NCBI GenBank assembly: GCA_946478665.1
Contig: CAMLCZ010000002.1
Coordinates: 1-64,000, forward strand
Direction: 5' to 3'
Length of the DNA: 64,000 nucleotides
Origin: an uncultured Bartonella sp.
GTDB lineage: Bacteria > Pseudomonadota > Alphaproteobacteria > Rhizobiales > Rhizobiaceae
In this document: one piece after another, positions 27,234-38,412 of the stretch
How the letters are laid out: each line of letters starts with the position of its first letter
Numbering within the stretch: the first letter of the stretch is position 1
Position numbers and translations under genes: made by a program
The notes under the pieces: model-generated
Seen by the model: only the letters and a program-made list of their open reading frames with translations
The model's database searches: none
What the model was told of the DNA's origin: nothing

Positions 27234-27593
27234 GAGAATTTACGACCATCGAACAGTTATTCATCAGAGAATGTCGTATACAGCTATACCGAACAATCAA
27301 ACGATGTCGACAGAATTTTACCTATCATACATTTTAATAAACAATCGTATAGCACGACTGTCTGTAAGATATGATATTGATAGGGACACCGTCTTAGCGG
27401 AAAAGCGTCTTTAAACATTGCATTTTTTAGCAGTAAGTTTTTGCAGCTAACAGCCTCATCTAAATTTTGCTGTTAGACGCCACGTCTAAAGACAGATTAA
27501 TTTAGCTGCCGTTATGCTCGTAAATATAGTTGATGTATATTTCAACATAACGACAACTATGAACGGAAATTCTAACGTTCTTAAAAAATGCTT
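27234..27593. other. 360-bp gap upstream of queA
   Basis: I see no coding sequence in this gap between the cytoplasmic cyclophilin gene and queA. The half nearer queA (27234-27420) has no clear element. The other half contains the two-part structured element described separately at 27443-27552. Confidence 0.5.
27443..27552. ncRNA. candidate structured RNA, two adjacent domains
   Basis: Domain 1 is closed by a perfect 8-bp stem (27443-27450 GCAGCTAA with 27502-27509 TTAGCTGC) and holds two inner hairpins: CAGC/GCTG (27451-27454 with 27469-27472) and TAGAC/GTCTA (27474-27478 with 27484-27488, loop GCCAC). That is a three-way junction. Domain 2 starts at the very next base: CGTTATG (27510-27516) pairs with CATAACG (27546-27552), with inner TTGA/TCAA (27530-27533 with 27542-27545). 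The strand is undecided. It could be a queA leader on the minus strand or an independent RNA. Confidence 0.35.
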
Positions 27594-28118
27594 TTATTCA
27601 ACGTCTGATGCAATGGTTGCCTTTTGAATTAAATCAGCGCCTCTTGGAGGTTCGCCCCTTTTCAACTTATCAACGTTTTCCATACCTTCAACAACTTGTC
27701 CCCAGACAGTGTATTGGCGATTAAGCCAAGGTGCATCTTCAAAACAAATGAAAAACTGCGAATTGCCCGAGTTTGGATTTTGTGACCGTGCCATAGACAC
27801 AGTACCACGCTTATGCGGAATATTTGAAAATTCTGCCTTTAAATCTGGCTTTTTCGACCCCCCCATACCAACATGGGAAAGTTTGAATTTTCTACTGCCT
27901 TTTTTACCAAACTCGACATCACCCGTTTGCGCCATGAACCCGTCGATGACACGGTGGAAAATGACCTTGTTATAAGCACCAGCCCGTACCAATTCTTTAA
28001 TACGTTTAACATGCTCAGGGGCAATATCAGGCAATAATTCTATGACAACATTACCCTTTGAAGTTTCGAGAATAAGGGTATTCTCAGGATCTATTTTTTT
28101 TTCTACTTCTTCAGTCAT
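27594..28118 (-). CDS. peptidylprolyl isomerase, cytoplasmic cyclophilin
   Basis: A cyclophilin of about 174 residues without a signal peptide. FHRVIDGFMAQTGD holds the catalytic Arg, followed by FSNIPHKRGTVSMARSQNPNSGNSQFFIC-type blocks and NRQYTVWGQVV. I start at ATG 28118 (TEEVEKK), with GGGAA nine bases before; a GTG at 28133 is also open. It directly follows the exported paralogue with about 17 bp between, forming a pair that serves both compartments. Confidence 0.93.
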   Translation of the reverse strand: MTEEVEKKIDPENTLILETSKGNVVIELLPDIAPEHVKRIKELVRAGAYNKVIFHRVIDGFMAQTGDVEFGKKGSRKFKLSHVGMGGSKKPDLKAEFSNIPHKRGTVSMARSQNPNSGNSQFFICFEDAPWLNRQYTVWGQVVEGMENVDKLKRGEPPRGADLIQKATIASDVE

Positions 28119-28135
28119 ACCGATATTTCCCACTG

Positions 28136-28717
28136 TTATTTTGCTGCTTCAATGCGTGCTTTGATGATAACATCTGGATCGGACACAGAACCATTATTAT
28201 CTGTGCGTCCCTTCTTTATTTTATCAACGACATCCATTCCCTTAACAACTTCGCCCACAACGGTGTATTGACCATTTAGGAATGATGCATTGTCGAAACA
28301 AATAAAGAATTGGGAATTTGCTGAATTAGGGTTTTGTGAACGTGCCATACCGACAGTGCCACGTTTAAAAGGAGCCTTTGAAAATTCAGCGGGCAAATCA
28401 GGATAGTTTGATCCTCCCATACCCGCGCTGCGAATATCGAATTCTGCGCCACCTTTTTTACCGAATTTTACATCACCTGTTTGTGCCATGAACCCAGGAA
28501 TAACGCGGTGAAATACAACATTATCGTAAGCACCTTCTTTGGTAAGTTTTTCGATCTGGGCAACGTGTTTAGGTGCCAAATCAGGACGCAACTTGATCGT
28601 TACATCACCATCTTTCAAAGTCAGGACTAGATTATCTGCACCAGCAGCAAATGCTACCGATGAAAGAGTGAAAATTGTAAAAACAACGGCGACAACCGCA
28701 AACAGTTTTCGAAACAC
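28136..28717 (-). CDS. peptidylprolyl isomerase, periplasmic cyclophilin
   Basis: A 193-residue cyclophilin with a Sec signal peptide (KLFAVVAVVFTIFTLSSVAFA, cleavage likely after residue 24). The mature domain shows FHRVIPGFMAQTGD, RGTVGMARSQNPNSANSQFF and NGQYTVVGEVV. It is closely similar to the next gene downstream, so the pair arose by duplication or ancient paralogy. It starts 14 bp after coaD. It probably folds envelope proteins. Confidence 0.95.
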   Translation of the reverse strand: MFRKLFAVVAVVFTIFTLSSVAFAAGADNLVLTLKDGDVTIKLRPDLAPKHVAQIEKLTKEGAYDNVVFHRVIPGFMAQTGDVKFGKKGGAEFDIRSAGMGGSNYPDLPAEFSKAPFKRGTVGMARSQNPNSANSQFFICFDNASFLNGQYTVVGEVVKGMDVVDKIKKGRTDNNGSVSDPDVIIKARIEAAK

Positions 28718-28731
28718 TTTTACGTCTCCAT

Positions 28732-29226
28732 TTAGGAATTTAATTTTTTATATAGGGCTTCTGCCACATTTTTAGGTACAAAAGATGATACATCTCCACC
28801 CATCACAGAGATTTGTCTAACAAGAGTAGCCGTTATCGGACGCACCGCCGCACTTGCTGGAAGAAAAATCGTTTGTAATTCGGGTGCCAAGCCTGAATTC
28901 ATACCAGCCATTTGCATTTCATAATCAAAGTCTGTGCTATCGCGTAAACCACGCACTATAATTGATGCACCAACTTCTCGTGCTTTATTAACAAGCAAGT
29001 TATCAAAAGAAATCACCGAGATCGTATCATTCGATACTTTCAAGTCATTCTTACAAAGTTCATTGATAAGTTGTTTGCGTTCATCAAAAGTGAAGAGCGG
29101 TTTTTTGATTGGGTGCACACCAATCGCAACAACCACTTTATCAGCAACCTTCAATGCGCCCCGCAATATATCAATATGCCCATTTGTGATAGGATCAAAA
29201 GAACCAGCATAAATAGCAATCTTCAT
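28732..29226 (-). CDS. coaD: phosphopantetheine adenylyltransferase
   Basis: A 164-residue CoaD of the coenzyme A pathway, which adenylates 4'-phosphopantetheine. [18 protein letters not shown] contains the T/HxGH nucleotidyltransferase motif, and [18 protein letters not shown] and [12 protein letters not shown] are standard blocks. It lies 39 bp after gyrA and 14 bp before the exported cyclophilin, all on the minus strand. Confidence 0.97.
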   Translation of the reverse strand: MKIAIYAGSFDPITNGHIDILRGALKVADKVVVAIGVHPIKKPLFTFDERKQLINELCKNDLKVSNDTISVISFDNLLVNKAREVGASIIVRGLRDSTDFDYEMQMAGMNSGLAPELQTIFLPASAAVRPITATLVRQISVMGGDVSSFVPKNVAEALYKKLNS

Positions 29227-29265
29227 TCTATTGCTCCCATCACATAAGAACCATTAAATGAGCTT

Positions 29266-32064
29266 CTAATTTTCTGTTTCTGTAACCTCTGGTGTCACAT
29301 TATTTTCATCACCAGCGCCATCATCACCTTCGTCACTGTCAGATTCCGAAATACGCTCCACTGAAACAACTTTCTCATTATCTGCTGTATGGAAAATTGT
29401 AACACCTTTTGTAGAACGGCCAGCAATACGTATTCCTTCAACAGGCACACGAATAAGTTGCCCACCGTCAGACACCAACATAATCTGATCTTGTGCATTG
29501 ACTGGGAACGCTGCAACCAACTTTCCAATCTCGGCAGTTTTTGACGGATCGGTAGCACGGATACCTTTGCCACCGCGCCCAGAAATACGGAATTCATATG
29601 AAGAAGAACGCTTACCGTATCCATACTCGCTTACCGTCAGAACAGTCTGTTCATGGGCTGCTAGCTCTTCATAACGTTCGTCACTTAATTCAGTATCTGT
29701 CGTATTTTCCTCGTCATCGGCAATAACCACCTCTTCGCTGTCATTTCCTGCAGCGCGACGCTCAGCAATTGCACGTTTTATAAAGGCTGTCCGTTCGGCC
29801 GGTGTAGCTTCAATATGTTCCAATATTGCCATGGAAATAACTTTGTCGCCATCAGCCAAATTGATACCACGAACACCAATTGAATTTCGTCCAGCAAAAA
29901 CACGCACATCAACAACTGGAAAACGGATACATTGTCCATCCGCTGTTGTTAAAACAACATCATCATTTTCAGTACATGTATCAACAGAAAGAATTTGATC
30001 TCCTTCATCGTCAAGCTTCATAGCAATTTTACCATTGCGATTCACTTGAACAAAATCCGAAAGCTTATTTCTGCGTACGGTACCACGGGTTGTTGCGAAC
30101 ATGACATCTAGTTCGCTCCAGCTCTCTTCATCCTCCGGCAATGGCATAATAGTCGTTATACGTTCGCCTTGCTGTAATGGCAGCATATTGATAAGCGCTT
30201 TACCACGCGATTGAGGATTACCCATTGGTAAGCGCCAGACTTTTTCCTTGTAGACTATACCGCGTGATGAGAAAAAGAGTACGGGTGCATGCGTATTTGC
30301 AACAAATAGACGAGTGACAAAATCTTCGTCCTTGGTTGACATACCCGAGCGTCCTTTTCCACCACGACGCTGCGCCCGATAGGTATTCAATGGTACACGT
30401 TTAATGTAGCCGCCGTGACTGACTGTCACAACCATATCTTCACGAGCGATAAGATCCTCATCATCCATCTCGGCGCCACCTAGGCCAAAAGATGTCAAAC
30501 GTGGCGTCGCAAATTCATCGCGAAGAGCAATCATTTCGTCTTTGACGATCGTCATGACGCGTACACGTGACGACAAGATATCAAGATAGTCGGCAATTTC
30601 TACGCCAATTTTATTCAGTTCGTCAGCAATTTCATCGCGTCCCAGCGCTGTTAAGCGCTGCAACCGAAGTTCCAATATAGCGCGAGCCTGCTCTTCAGAA
30701 AGATTATATGTATTATCTTCATGAATGATATGACGAGGATCATCAATAAGTTGAATTAATGGTGCAACCTGTGCAGCAGGCCAACGACGCGTCATCAATT
30801 GATCCCGAGCTGTTTGCGGATCTGGCGCTTTACGTATAAGTGCAATCACTTCATCAATATTGGCAACAGCTATGGCCAAACCAACCAAGACATGCGCACG
30901 CTCACGCGCTTTACGAAGCAGATATTTGGTTCTGCGGCTTACCACCTCTTCGCGGAAAGCTACAAACGCTCTCAACATATCGAGAAGGTTAAGTTGAGCA
31001 GGCTTGCCCCCATTTAAGGCAACCATATTGCAACCAAATGACGTCTGTAATGGTGTATAGCGATAAAGCTGATTGAGAACGACATCGGCTACAGCGTCAC
31101 GCTTTAGTTCTATAACAACGCGATAACCTTCGCGATCCGATTCATCACGCAGATCCGAAATACCTTCGATACGCTTATCACGCACCAATTCAGCGATTTT
31201 TTCCACCATTGTGGCTTTATTTACCTGATATGGAATTTCGCTGACAATAATCGCCTGTCGATCATTGCGGATCTCTTCAATCTCGACTTTGGCTCTCATA
31301 ATAAGCGAGCCACGACCCGTTTCATAAGCCGAACGAATACCTGCCCGCCCCAAGATAATTCCCCCAGTCGGAAAATCCGGACCAGGAATAATCTTGATTA
31401 TTTCGTCAAGTGTAATTGCAGGATTGTCAATCAGCGCAACGCAGCCATCAATAACTTCACCCAAATTGTGTGGCGGAATATTGGTAGCCATGCCAACAGC
31501 AATACCGCCCGAACCATTAACCAAAAGATTTGGAAAGCGTGCAGGAAGAACAATCGGCTCTTGTTCACGACCATCATAATTATCTTGAAAATCAACCGTA
31601 TCCTTGTCGATATCAAAAAGCAGACTATCAGAAACCTTTTGTAACCGACATTCGGTATAACGCATAGCAGCTGGCGGATCACCATCGATTGAGCCAAAGT
31701 TGCCTTGCCCATCAATTAACGGAACTCGCAAGGAAAAGTCTTGCGCCATACGTACCAGCGCATCATAAATGGATGCATCGCCATGCGGGTGGTATTTACC
31801 CATCACCTCACCGACGACACCAGCCGATTTACGATAAGCCTTATTATATGAAAGCCCCATCATATTCATCGCATGAAGAATACGTCGATGCACAGGTTTC
31901 AATCCATCACGCACATCTGGCAAGGCACGTGACACGATAACACTCATTGCATAATCAAGATAAGATCTTTGCATCTCCTCGATTATATTGACTGGTTCAA
32001 TACCGTTCGGCGTGCTTGAGTCTGGTGGCAGAATATGATCGTTCACGGCTTCATAACTTTCCAA
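29266..32064 (-). CDS. gyrA: DNA gyrase subunit A
   Basis: A 932-residue gyrase A subunit. The catalytic tyrosine is Tyr136 in AAMRYTE, equivalent to E. coli Tyr122. The quinolone region reads [17 protein letters not shown]: the position of E. coli Ser83 is Ala97, and Asp87 is kept as Asp101. The GyrA box is seen in QRRGGKGR. The C-terminal DNA-wrapping domain carries an acidic insertion (about residues 765-800, rich in D/E), as in other Hyphomicrobiales, and an acidic tail. Likely first gene of gyrA-coaD-ppi-ppi. Confidence 0.97.
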   Translation of the reverse strand: MESYEAVNDHILPPDSSTPNGIEPVNIIEEMQRSYLDYAMSVIVSRALPDVRDGLKPVHRRILHAMNMMGLSYNKAYRKSAGVVGEVMGKYHPHGDASIYDALVRMAQDFSLRVPLIDGQGNFGSIDGDPPAAMRYTECRLQKVSDSLLFDIDKDTVDFQDNYDGREQEPIVLPARFPNLLVNGSGGIAVGMATNIPPHNLGEVIDGCVALIDNPAITLDEIIKIIPGPDFPTGGIILGRAGIRSAYETGRGSLIMRAKVEIEEIRNDRQAIIVSEIPYQVNKATMVEKIAELVRDKRIEGISDLRDESDREGYRVVIELKRDAVADVVLNQLYRYTPLQTSFGCNMVALNGGKPAQLNLLDMLRAFVAFREEVVSRRTKYLLRKARERAHVLVGLAIAVANIDEVIALIRKAPDPQTARDQLMTRRWPAAQVAPLIQLIDDPRHIIHEDNTYNLSEEQARAILELRLQRLTALGRDEIADELNKIGVEIADYLDILSSRVRVMTIVKDEMIALRDEFATPRLTSFGLGGAEMDDEDLIAREDMVVTVSHGGYIKRVPLNTYRAQRRGGKGRSGMSTKDEDFVTRLFVANTHAPVLFFSSRGIVYKEKVWRLPMGNPQSRGKALINMLPLQQGERITTIMPLPEDEESWSELDVMFATTRGTVRRNKLSDFVQVNRNGKIAMKLDDEGDQILSVDTCTENDDVVLTTADGQCIRFPVVDVRVFAGRNSIGVRGINLADGDKVISMAILEHIEATPAERTAFIKRAIAERRAAGNDSEEVVIADDEENTTDTELSDERYEELAAHEQTVLTVSEYGYGKRSSSYEFRISGRGGKGIRATDPSKTAEIGKLVAAFPVNAQDQIMLVSDGGQLIRVPVEGIRIAGRSTKGVTIFHTADNEKVVSVERISESDSDEGDDGAGDENNVTPEVTETEN

Positions 32065-32256
32065 ATAGAATCATTTCCTTATGTTATAACGAAAAATCCC
32101 CGAAAACGCCAACAACTCATCAAGCACAGGCGATTGATTTGCTTTTTATTTTCAGTATGTTATTTCTCCACAACAAAAAATAGTGGATGATTTGCCAACT
32201 TTTGCGCTTATTTACGCTATCATTAGAAGAATTTTTGCAAATGAGGAGTAACAAAC

Positions 32257-32886
32257 GTGTTTGAAACCGGCTTGTTGCTAAACGCCTTTATCACACTCTT
32301 AGTCACAATTGACCCTCCTGGGCTTGTGCCCATATTCTTGGGGCTCACACAGGGAATGACACAGGCACAACGTCGTTCAACGGCTATTGCAGCAAGCGTG
32401 ATATCTTTTATCATCCTCATTGCATTTGCTTTATTTGGTGGCGCTATATTAAGCGGCTTGGGAATTTCGCTTGGTGCATTCCAGATTGCTGGTGGAATAC
32501 TGCTTTTTGCCATTGCGTTTGAAATGATTTTTGCAAAACGAGCAGAACGCAAAGAAAAAACGGCAAAAACTGCCGTTACCAAAGATCATATTCATAATAT
32601 TGCAGCTTTTCCTCTAGCCTTGCCAATGATTGCTGGTCCTGGTGCAATTTCGGCAACCATTTTGATGGCCAACAAAAATCCTGGTTTTCTTGGCACAATT
32701 GTTTCTGCCTTTGTTATTTTGGCTTCTGTTATTGTCTGTTATGGCTTTATGATGGCTGCCCACCCTATTGATAAATTGCTTGGTGAAACTGGTAGATCAA
32801 TTTTAACACGACTTTTCGGCGTTATTCTTGCAGCTCTCGCCGTTCAATTCGTGGTCAATGGTATTATCACACTGTTTAATTTGTGA
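32257..32886 (+). CDS. MarC-family integral membrane protein
   Basis: A 209-residue protein with six hydrophobic segments. FITLLVTIDPPGLVPIFLGLT at the N-terminus, FQIAGGILLFAIAFEMIF and FPLALPMIAGPGAISATILM are MarC/UPF0056 signatures. The family was linked to multiple antibiotic resistance by location only; its role is unknown. It starts with GTG after GAGGAG and is divergent from gyrA. Confidence 0.93.
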   Translation: MFETGLLLNAFITLLVTIDPPGLVPIFLGLTQGMTQAQRRSTAIAASVISFIILIAFALFGGAILSGLGISLGAFQIAGGILLFAIAFEMIFAKRAERKEKTAKTAVTKDHIHNIAAFPLALPMIAGPGAISATILMANKNPGFLGTIVSAFVILASVIVCYGFMMAAHPIDKLLGETGRSILTRLFGVILAALAVQFVVNGIITLFNL

Positions 32887-32962
32887 GTTTCTTGTCACAT
32901 TACTGCTATCAGCGAGCCTGAAGGTTTTATTTAATAATAGTCAGACACGTCAGTAAAAAAAG

Positions 32963-32999
32963 AAGGCATGGAACATTCTATCTGTCCCATGCCTTTATT
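32963..32999. terminator. terminator after marC
   Basis: AAGGCATGG pairs with CCATGCCTT around a 15-base loop. The minus-strand side is followed by a longer T-run (CTTCTTTTTTT) than the plus-strand side. It could serve marC on the plus strand and act as a backup for ssb on the minus strand. Confidence 0.6.
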
Positions 33000-33104
33000 C
33001 ATTTTACATCAAAAACAACTAGTGTAATAGCTCAGGAACATTAAGATAAAATAAGCTTACCTATTCCATTTAATTTCTAATTAATACAAAGCCTTGTTTA
33101 TCAA

Positions 33105-33140
33105 TAAAAAAGCAACTCTATCTGTTACCGATAGAATTGC
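33105..33140 (-). terminator. ssb terminator
   Basis: On the minus strand GCAATTCTATC pairs with GATAGAGTTGC (one U-G pair) around a 7-base loop and is followed by six T residues. It lies 39 bp after the ssb stop. Confidence 0.8.
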
Positions 33141-33178
33141 TCATTGTAGAATATTGTTTTATTCGTGGGCTAAATTCA

Positions 33179-33679
33179 TCAAAATGGCACATCATCATCG
33201 AGTTCACGAGAAAAATTGCCGCTAGTTTGCGCATTATCGCTCTGCGCTGAACCGCCGCCGTAATTGCTCGGAGCCGCGTTATAATTACCTGATTGATCGC
33301 TAATTGAAGCGCGGCCGCCACCTTCACCGCGGCTATCAAGCATTTGCAGTTCACCACGATATTTCTGGAGTACGATTTCAGTAGTGTAACGATCAAGACC
33401 ATTTTGATCCTGCCATTTACGCGTTTGCAACTGACCTTCGATGTAAAGCTTTGCACCTTTTTTTACATATTGCTCAACAACTTTTACCAAGTTTTCGTTA
33501 AAAATGACAACACTATGCCATTCGGTACGCTCACGACGTTCGCCGGTGTTGCGATCACGCCAAGTATCAGATGTTGCAATACGTAAAGTTGCCACCTGAT
33601 CGCCAGAATTCATACGACGTATCTCCGGATCCGCACCGACATTGCCGATCAGAATAACTTTATTTACGCTACCTGCCAT
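33179..33679 (-). CDS. ssb: single-stranded DNA-binding protein
   Basis: A 166-residue [20 protein letters not shown] and the OB-fold blocks [38 protein letters not shown] sequence cover residues 5-105. A glycine/asparagine/serine-rich linker follows, then the acidic tip DDDVPF that binds partner proteins such as RecQ and PriA. It is divergent from uvrA, the usual arrangement, with the SOS box on the uvrA side. Confidence 0.96.
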   Translation of the reverse strand: MAGSVNKVILIGNVGADPEIRRMNSGDQVATLRIATSDTWRDRNTGERRERTEWHSVVIFNENLVKVVEQYVKKGAKLYIEGQLQTRKWQDQNGLDRYTTEIVLQKYRGELQMLDSRGEGGGRASISDQSGNYNAAPSNYGGGSAQSDNAQTSGNFSRELDDDVPF

Positions 33680-33870
33680 TATTAAAACTCCAAATCTGTA
33701 CCATCAGCATCGTTATGATAAAACAACGTTATCATACAGTCTTTTACGTCCATATACCGAAAAAGCTGTCCGATTTTTTAACTTTCCACAGAACTAACGT
33801 CACTATCATATAGGCTGCGGTGATTGAACCCATTGCATTTCTTTACAATCTCACCTATTTGAATGCAAGT

Positions 33871-33885
33871 GTTCCATTTTTGTTC
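33871..33885 (+). promoter_or_regulatory. SOS (LexA) box in front of uvrA
   Basis: GTTC CATTTTT GTTC is a perfect match to the alphaproteobacterial LexA site GTTC-N7-GTTC. It ends 20 bp before the uvrA ATG, so LexA binding would block uvrA transcription or its start. The divergent ssb start is about 190 bp away and is less likely to be governed by it. Confidence 0.8.
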
Positions 33886-33905
33886 CTAACCTTGCAAGGT
33901 TGAAT

Positions 33906-36818
33906 ATGTCTGAGCAGAAGTTTATTTCCATACGCGGTGCGCGTCAGCACAATTTAAAAAACATTGATCTTGATTTGCCACGCGATAAGCTGATCGTTAT
34001 GACTGGCCTTTCTGGATCAGGAAAATCATCTCTTGCATTTGATACGATCTACGCAGAAGGCCAACGCCGATATGTAGAAAGCTTGTCGTCTTACGCCAGA
34101 CAATTTCTGGAGATGATGCAAAAGCCTGATGTCGATCAGATCGACGGATTATCACCCGCAATATCAATTGAGCAAAAAACAACCAGTCGCAATCCGCGCT
34201 CAACCGTAGGCACTGTCACTGAGATTCATGACTATATGCGATTGTTGTTTGCACGCGTTGGTGTCCCTTATTCTCCAGCGACAGGCTTACCGATTGAAAG
34301 TCAAACTGTCAGCCAGATGGTTGATCGGGTCATGGCTTTGCCAGAAGGTACGCGCCTTTATATTATGGCACCTCTGGTTCGCGGTCGAAAAGGTGAATAT
34401 AAAAAAGAACTCGCTGAACTTCAGAAAAAGGGATTTCAAAGAGTCAAAGTTGATGGCGTGTTTTATGAAATTGCAGATGTTCCTGAACTGGATAAAAAAT
34501 ACAAACACGATATTGATGTTGTTGTTGACCGTGTTGTCGTACGTCATGATTTATCAGCCCGATTGGCAGATAGTTTAGAAACATGTCTGCATCTTGCTGA
34601 TGGCCTTGCAATTGCTGAACTGGCTGATAAGCCACTTCCTGCCAATGAAACTTCAGGCGGTGCGGCGAATAAATCAAAAAATGAAACACATGAACGTTTG
34701 ATTTTTTCAGAAAAATTTGCCTGTCCTGTTTCTGGCTTTACGATTCCAGAAATAGAACCAAGATTATTTTCATTCAACAATCCATTTGGCGCATGCCCAT
34801 CGTGCGATGGTTTAGGTGCATTGCAAGCTATAGACCCAACAATGGTTGTTCCTGATGAAAATACCACTTTAAAAGCAGGCGCTATCGCACCATGGGCAAA
34901 GTCTTCCTCGCCCTATTACAATCAAACTTTAGAAGCTTTAGGAAAAGCTTATGAGTTCAAACTGACAGACAAGTGGAAAGATTTGTCCGAAGAAGCACGT
35001 AAAGCTATTCTCTATGGCACGGGCAAACGTGAAATAACCTTTACTTATAATGATGGCATGAGATCTTATTCCGCGACGAAAAGTTTTGAAGGCGTTATAC
35101 CAAATATGGAACGTCGCTGGAAAGAAACAGATTCCGCTTGGTCTCGTGAAGAAATTGAACGTTATATGTCTTCGTCACCATGTCCAGCTTGTAAGGGGTA
35201 TCGTTTAAAACCCGAAGCCTTGGCAGTCAAAATCAATAAATTACACATTGGTGAAGTTTCTGAAATGTCGATTTCAAAAGCAGATCAATGGTTTGCCAAC
35301 GTGGATAAAAGTTTCACTGAAAAACAACGCAATATAGCTGCGCGTATCTTAAAGGAGATCCGCGAAAGATTGAAATTCCTAAACGATGTGGGGCTGGAAT
35401 ATCTTGCTCTGTCGCGTAACTCCGGCACATTGTCAGGTGGTGAAAGTCAGCGTATTCGGCTTGCTTCGCAAATTGGTTCTGGTCTTACAGGGGTTCTTTA
35501 TGTCTTGGACGAACCTTCAATTGGTCTTCACCAACGCGATAATGCCCGATTACTGGAGACCTTGCATCATTTACGCAACTTAGGAAATACCGTTATTGTG
35601 GTTGAACACGACGAGGATGCTATTTTAACAGCAGATTACGTCGTTGACATTGGACCTGCTGCAGGTGTGCATGGTGGAAACGTCATTGCACAAGGTAGTC
35701 CAAGTGACATTATGAATGACCCGGCGTCATTAACCGGTCAGTATTTGTCAGGAAAAATGTTTGTCCCCATTCCTGCGGAAAGACGAAAGATTTCAAAAAC
35801 ACGCAAATTAAGGGTTGTTGGTGCACGTGGAAACAATCTGAAAAATATCAACGCAGATATACCATTGGGTACATTTACATGTGTTACGGGTGTATCCGGC
35901 GGCGGCAAATCAACATTCCTGATTGAAACACTGTTTAAAGCAGCATCCCGACGCATTATGGGTAGTCGTGAACATCCTGCCGAACATGACAAAATTGATG
36001 GTTTAGAACAACTCGATAAGGTGATAGATATCGATCAGTCCCCAATTGGTCGTACGCCGCGCTCTAATCCTGCGACATATACAGGTGCTTTTACCCCTAT
36101 TCGGGACTGGTTTGCCGGCTTACCGGAAGCGAAAGCCAGAGGTTATCAACCGGGACGTTTTTCTTTCAACGTAAAAGGTGGACGATGCGAAGCATGTCAA
36201 GGAGACGGTGTTATCAAGATAGAGATGCACTTTTTACCTGACGTTTATGTCACTTGTGATGTCTGTCACGGAAAACGATATAATAGAGAAACGCTTGAAG
36301 TTACCTTTAAAGGCAAATCCATTGCAGACGTATTGGATATGACTGTTGAGGAAGCCGCAGAATTCTTCCAAGCCGTTCCAGCAATCCGCGATAAAATGGA
36401 TACTCTGGTGAAAGTTGGCCTTGGATATATTAAAGTCGGGCAACAAGCCACGACACTTTCCGGTGGTGAAGCGCAACGCGTAAAACTTGCAAAAGAACTT
36501 TCCAGAAAAGCTACAGGAAGAACTTTATATATTCTGGACGAGCCAACAACAGGTCTACATTTTCATGATGTAGCAAAACTATTGGAAGTTTTACATGAGT
36601 TGGTCGATCAAGGTAATACCGTGGCGGTTATTGAACATAATCTTGAAGTTATCAAAACAGCAGATTGGATTATCGATTTGGGACCAGAAGGTGGTGACGG
36701 TGGCGGTGAAATCGTCGCTGCCGGTAGACCTGAAGATATCGTAAAAGTTGAACGGTCATACACCGGACGCTTTTTGAAAGAGCTTCTTGAACGCCGTCCA
36801 CAAGCAAAAGCCAAGTAA
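33906..36818 (+). CDS. uvrA: excinuclease ABC subunit A
   Basis: A 970-residue UvrA with two ABC ATPase halves. Walker [10 protein letters not shown] is at about residue 34 and GVSGGGKST in the second half. Signature SGGE motifs, LDEPSIGLH and LDEPTTGLH Walker B regions, and the zinc modules CEACQGDG...CDVCHGK, CPSC and CPACKGY are all present. It recognises bulky DNA lesions in nucleotide excision repair. ATG 33906 follows AAGG with good spacing; an in-frame TTG two codons earlier is ignored. Confidence 0.97.
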   Translation: MSEQKFISIRGARQHNLKNIDLDLPRDKLIVMTGLSGSGKSSLAFDTIYAEGQRRYVESLSSYARQFLEMMQKPDVDQIDGLSPAISIEQKTTSRNPRSTVGTVTEIHDYMRLLFARVGVPYSPATGLPIESQTVSQMVDRVMALPEGTRLYIMAPLVRGRKGEYKKELAELQKKGFQRVKVDGVFYEIADVPELDKKYKHDIDVVVDRVVVRHDLSARLADSLETCLHLADGLAIAELADKPLPANETSGGAANKSKNETHERLIFSEKFACPVSGFTIPEIEPRLFSFNNPFGACPSCDGLGALQAIDPTMVVPDENTTLKAGAIAPWAKSSSPYYNQTLEALGKAYEFKLTDKWKDLSEEARKAILYGTGKREITFTYNDGMRSYSATKSFEGVIPNMERRWKETDSAWSREEIERYMSSSPCPACKGYRLKPEALAVKINKLHIGEVSEMSISKADQWFANVDKSFTEKQRNIAARILKEIRERLKFLNDVGLEYLALSRNSGTLSGGESQRIRLASQIGSGLTGVLYVLDEPSIGLHQRDNARLLETLHHLRNLGNTVIVVEHDEDAILTADYVVDIGPAAGVHGGNVIAQGSPSDIMNDPASLTGQYLSGKMFVPIPAERRKISKTRKLRVVGARGNNLKNINADIPLGTFTCVTGVSGGGKSTFLIETLFKAASRRIMGSREHPAEHDKIDGLEQLDKVIDIDQSPIGRTPRSNPATYTGAFTPIRDWFAGLPEAKARGYQPGRFSFNVKGGRCEACQGDGVIKIEMHFLPDVYVTCDVCHGKRYNRETLEVTFKGKSIADVLDMTVEEAAEFFQAVPAIRDKMDTLVKVGLGYIKVGQQATTLSGGEAQRVKLAKELSRKATGRTLYILDEPTTGLHFHDVAKLLEVLHELVDQGNTVAVIEHNLEVIKTADWIIDLGPEGGDGGGEIVAAGRPEDIVKVERSYTGRFLKELLERRPQAKAK

Positions 36819-36849
36819 TGCATTGAAATATCGAAAATAACGATATCAT

Positions 36850-36880
36850 AAATAGCGATCTCAATAGAGGCTATTTTTCT
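36850..36880 (+). terminator. uvrA terminator
   Basis: AAATAGC pairs with GCTATTT across a 13-base loop and runs into TTCT, about 30 bp after the uvrA stop. A second hairpin (36889-36914, CTTGTTCAGCA with TGCTGAGCAAG) follows without a T-run. Confidence 0.5.
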
Positions 36881-36994
36881 ATTAGACACTTGTTCAGCAT
36901 TGTTGCTGAGCAAGTTATAGCGTTCACATTTATACCATAGCGATGATCTCTATCCCGTAAGATTAGCATCAACTATTATCATATGTTGAATAAA

Positions 36995-37018
36995 TAATGG
37001 CGGCATAAGCCGCCATTA
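36995..37018 (-). terminator. porin gene terminator
   Basis: A perfect 10-bp stem TAATGGCGGC / GCCGCCATTA with a 4-base loop is followed on the minus strand by TTTATT. It lies about 30 bp after the porin stop. Confidence 0.8.
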
Positions 37019-37048
37019 CAAAACCATTTAATAAATGCGTTTCCGTTC

Positions 37049-38290
37049 TTAGAAATTACGCTGCATACGCAACATACCTTGAACGGCATTATCACCATGG
37101 AATGTAACCTTGGAACCATCAGCCCATTTTTTGTCATTACCATAGTTAAGATATGAAACTTCTGGCGTTACTATCAAACCAGGAACCAATTCATAAGCCA
37201 TGTTGACTGACGCACTGAATACATCGGTGTCATCATAGGTTAACTGAGAATTGAATGATGCTTTTTTGGTTGCCTTGAACGTTGTTCCGCCCCAAACAGC
37301 CCAGTCACCACCCCAATCACCATATTGGCTTGTGTGCATACGGTAATATGAGTCATGTTTTCTATTTGGATGAGCTTTATTATAATCGCTGTCATAAGCG
37401 TAATAATCATCATTGGTTTTATAACCGCCCATAACCCAAACAGATAATTGGTCTGTTACATTAAGATTTACGCGTAATTTAGCTGCCCATTCATCCCATT
37501 GGGCATCATAAGCACCAACAGCAGCAATTGAGCCCCACCCCTGTACGTATTTGGCACCGAATAGAACATTTGGTGTATAATCGTCAATTTTACTACCACT
37601 ATGGAACCGACGGACGTCATCTGCATAACGATCTGCAATGCCAGAATTTGGTCCAACACGTTTACCAAGGCTTTTCAAATAATAATTGTCACCCTGATTA
37701 TCGCTTCCGCCGTCAGTACCTTGCTCAACACCGATAATAGCAGAAAATCCATTGGATGCGCTAAATGTGTAGCTTAAAACGTTGGTACGCTGGAACATTC
37801 CTGGGTCAACAACATCGTCATTCAACACTTTTCCAAGATAGCCGGTCCAATGCCAAAAAATAGATTCATCCACACCAACGCGTAAACCACCCAACTCGAT
37901 ATAAGCAAAATGCGCTTGCCCACTTAGTGTATCATGGCCATCGTCCCATTGGTTACGCAACTCTACAAGAGTGCGAAGTGTACCAAGCTCTGTTTCACTT
38001 GCTGTTTGAAAACGCAATTCGCCACGAGAGCGCCAGCTATAGGTGTCACGATCCTTTGAACCCTTGTAGGCATAAACGTTATCGCCACCTTTCAAATCGG
38101 CGCGAATGTATCCACCAACACGCATACAAGTTTCTGTACCTGGAATATAAAAATACCCTTCACCAAATGCGTCACATACACGGACATATTCTACTGGTTC
38201 AGGTTCGGCAACAACAACATCAGCCGCGTAAGATGCATTCGAGATAACAATGGCAGCAACTGAGCCAGCCAATAATGTCTTTATTTTCAT
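37049..38290 (-). CDS. outer-membrane porin, Omp2b family
   Basis: A 413-residue beta-barrel porin of the Hyphomicrobiales type. The signal peptide (KTLLAGSVAAIVISNASYA) is cleaved before ADVVVAEPEPVEYV, then CDAFGEGYFYIPGTETCMRVGGYIRAD shows the paired cysteines and first strand conserved in Brucella Omp2 and Bartonella homologues. The sequence ends with aromatic Phe (LRMQRNF), the barrel-assembly signal. Forms general diffusion pores. It has its own terminator and a 120-bp upstream region. Confidence 0.93.
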   Translation of the reverse strand: MKIKTLLAGSVAAIVISNASYAADVVVAEPEPVEYVRVCDAFGEGYFYIPGTETCMRVGGYIRADLKGGDNVYAYKGSKDRDTYSWRSRGELRFQTASETELGTLRTLVELRNQWDDGHDTLSGQAHFAYIELGGLRVGVDESIFWHWTGYLGKVLNDDVVDPGMFQRTNVLSYTFSASNGFSAIIGVEQGTDGGSDNQGDNYYLKSLGKRVGPNSGIADRYADDVRRFHSGSKIDDYTPNVLFGAKYVQGWGSIAAVGAYDAQWDEWAAKLRVNLNVTDQLSVWVMGGYKTNDDYYAYDSDYNKAHPNRKHDSYYRMHTSQYGDWGGDWAVWGGTTFKATKKASFNSQLTYDDTDVFSASVNMAYELVPGLIVTPEVSYLNYGNDKKWADGSKVTFHGDNAVQGMLRMQRNF

Positions 38291-38412
38291 ACTGAAAACT
38301 CCATGCGGGGTAATTTAGAGAAATTATGATTTGTCACATGATATGCGTCAGTTTGTGCATAATGGAAGGCAAAAAAGCACGATCCTATAATCTAACTTTA
38401 TAAAGTGACAAT

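Noticed and set aside
27232..27414. 60-codon plus-strand frame starting at the queA start
   Set aside because: No ribosome binding site, no motif, and it overlaps the queA promoter region.
32963..33140. Shared CTATCTGT-like words in the two hairpins between marC and ssb as a repeat family
   Set aside because: The similarity covers fewer than ten bases and lies partly in a loop. It is best explained by chance.
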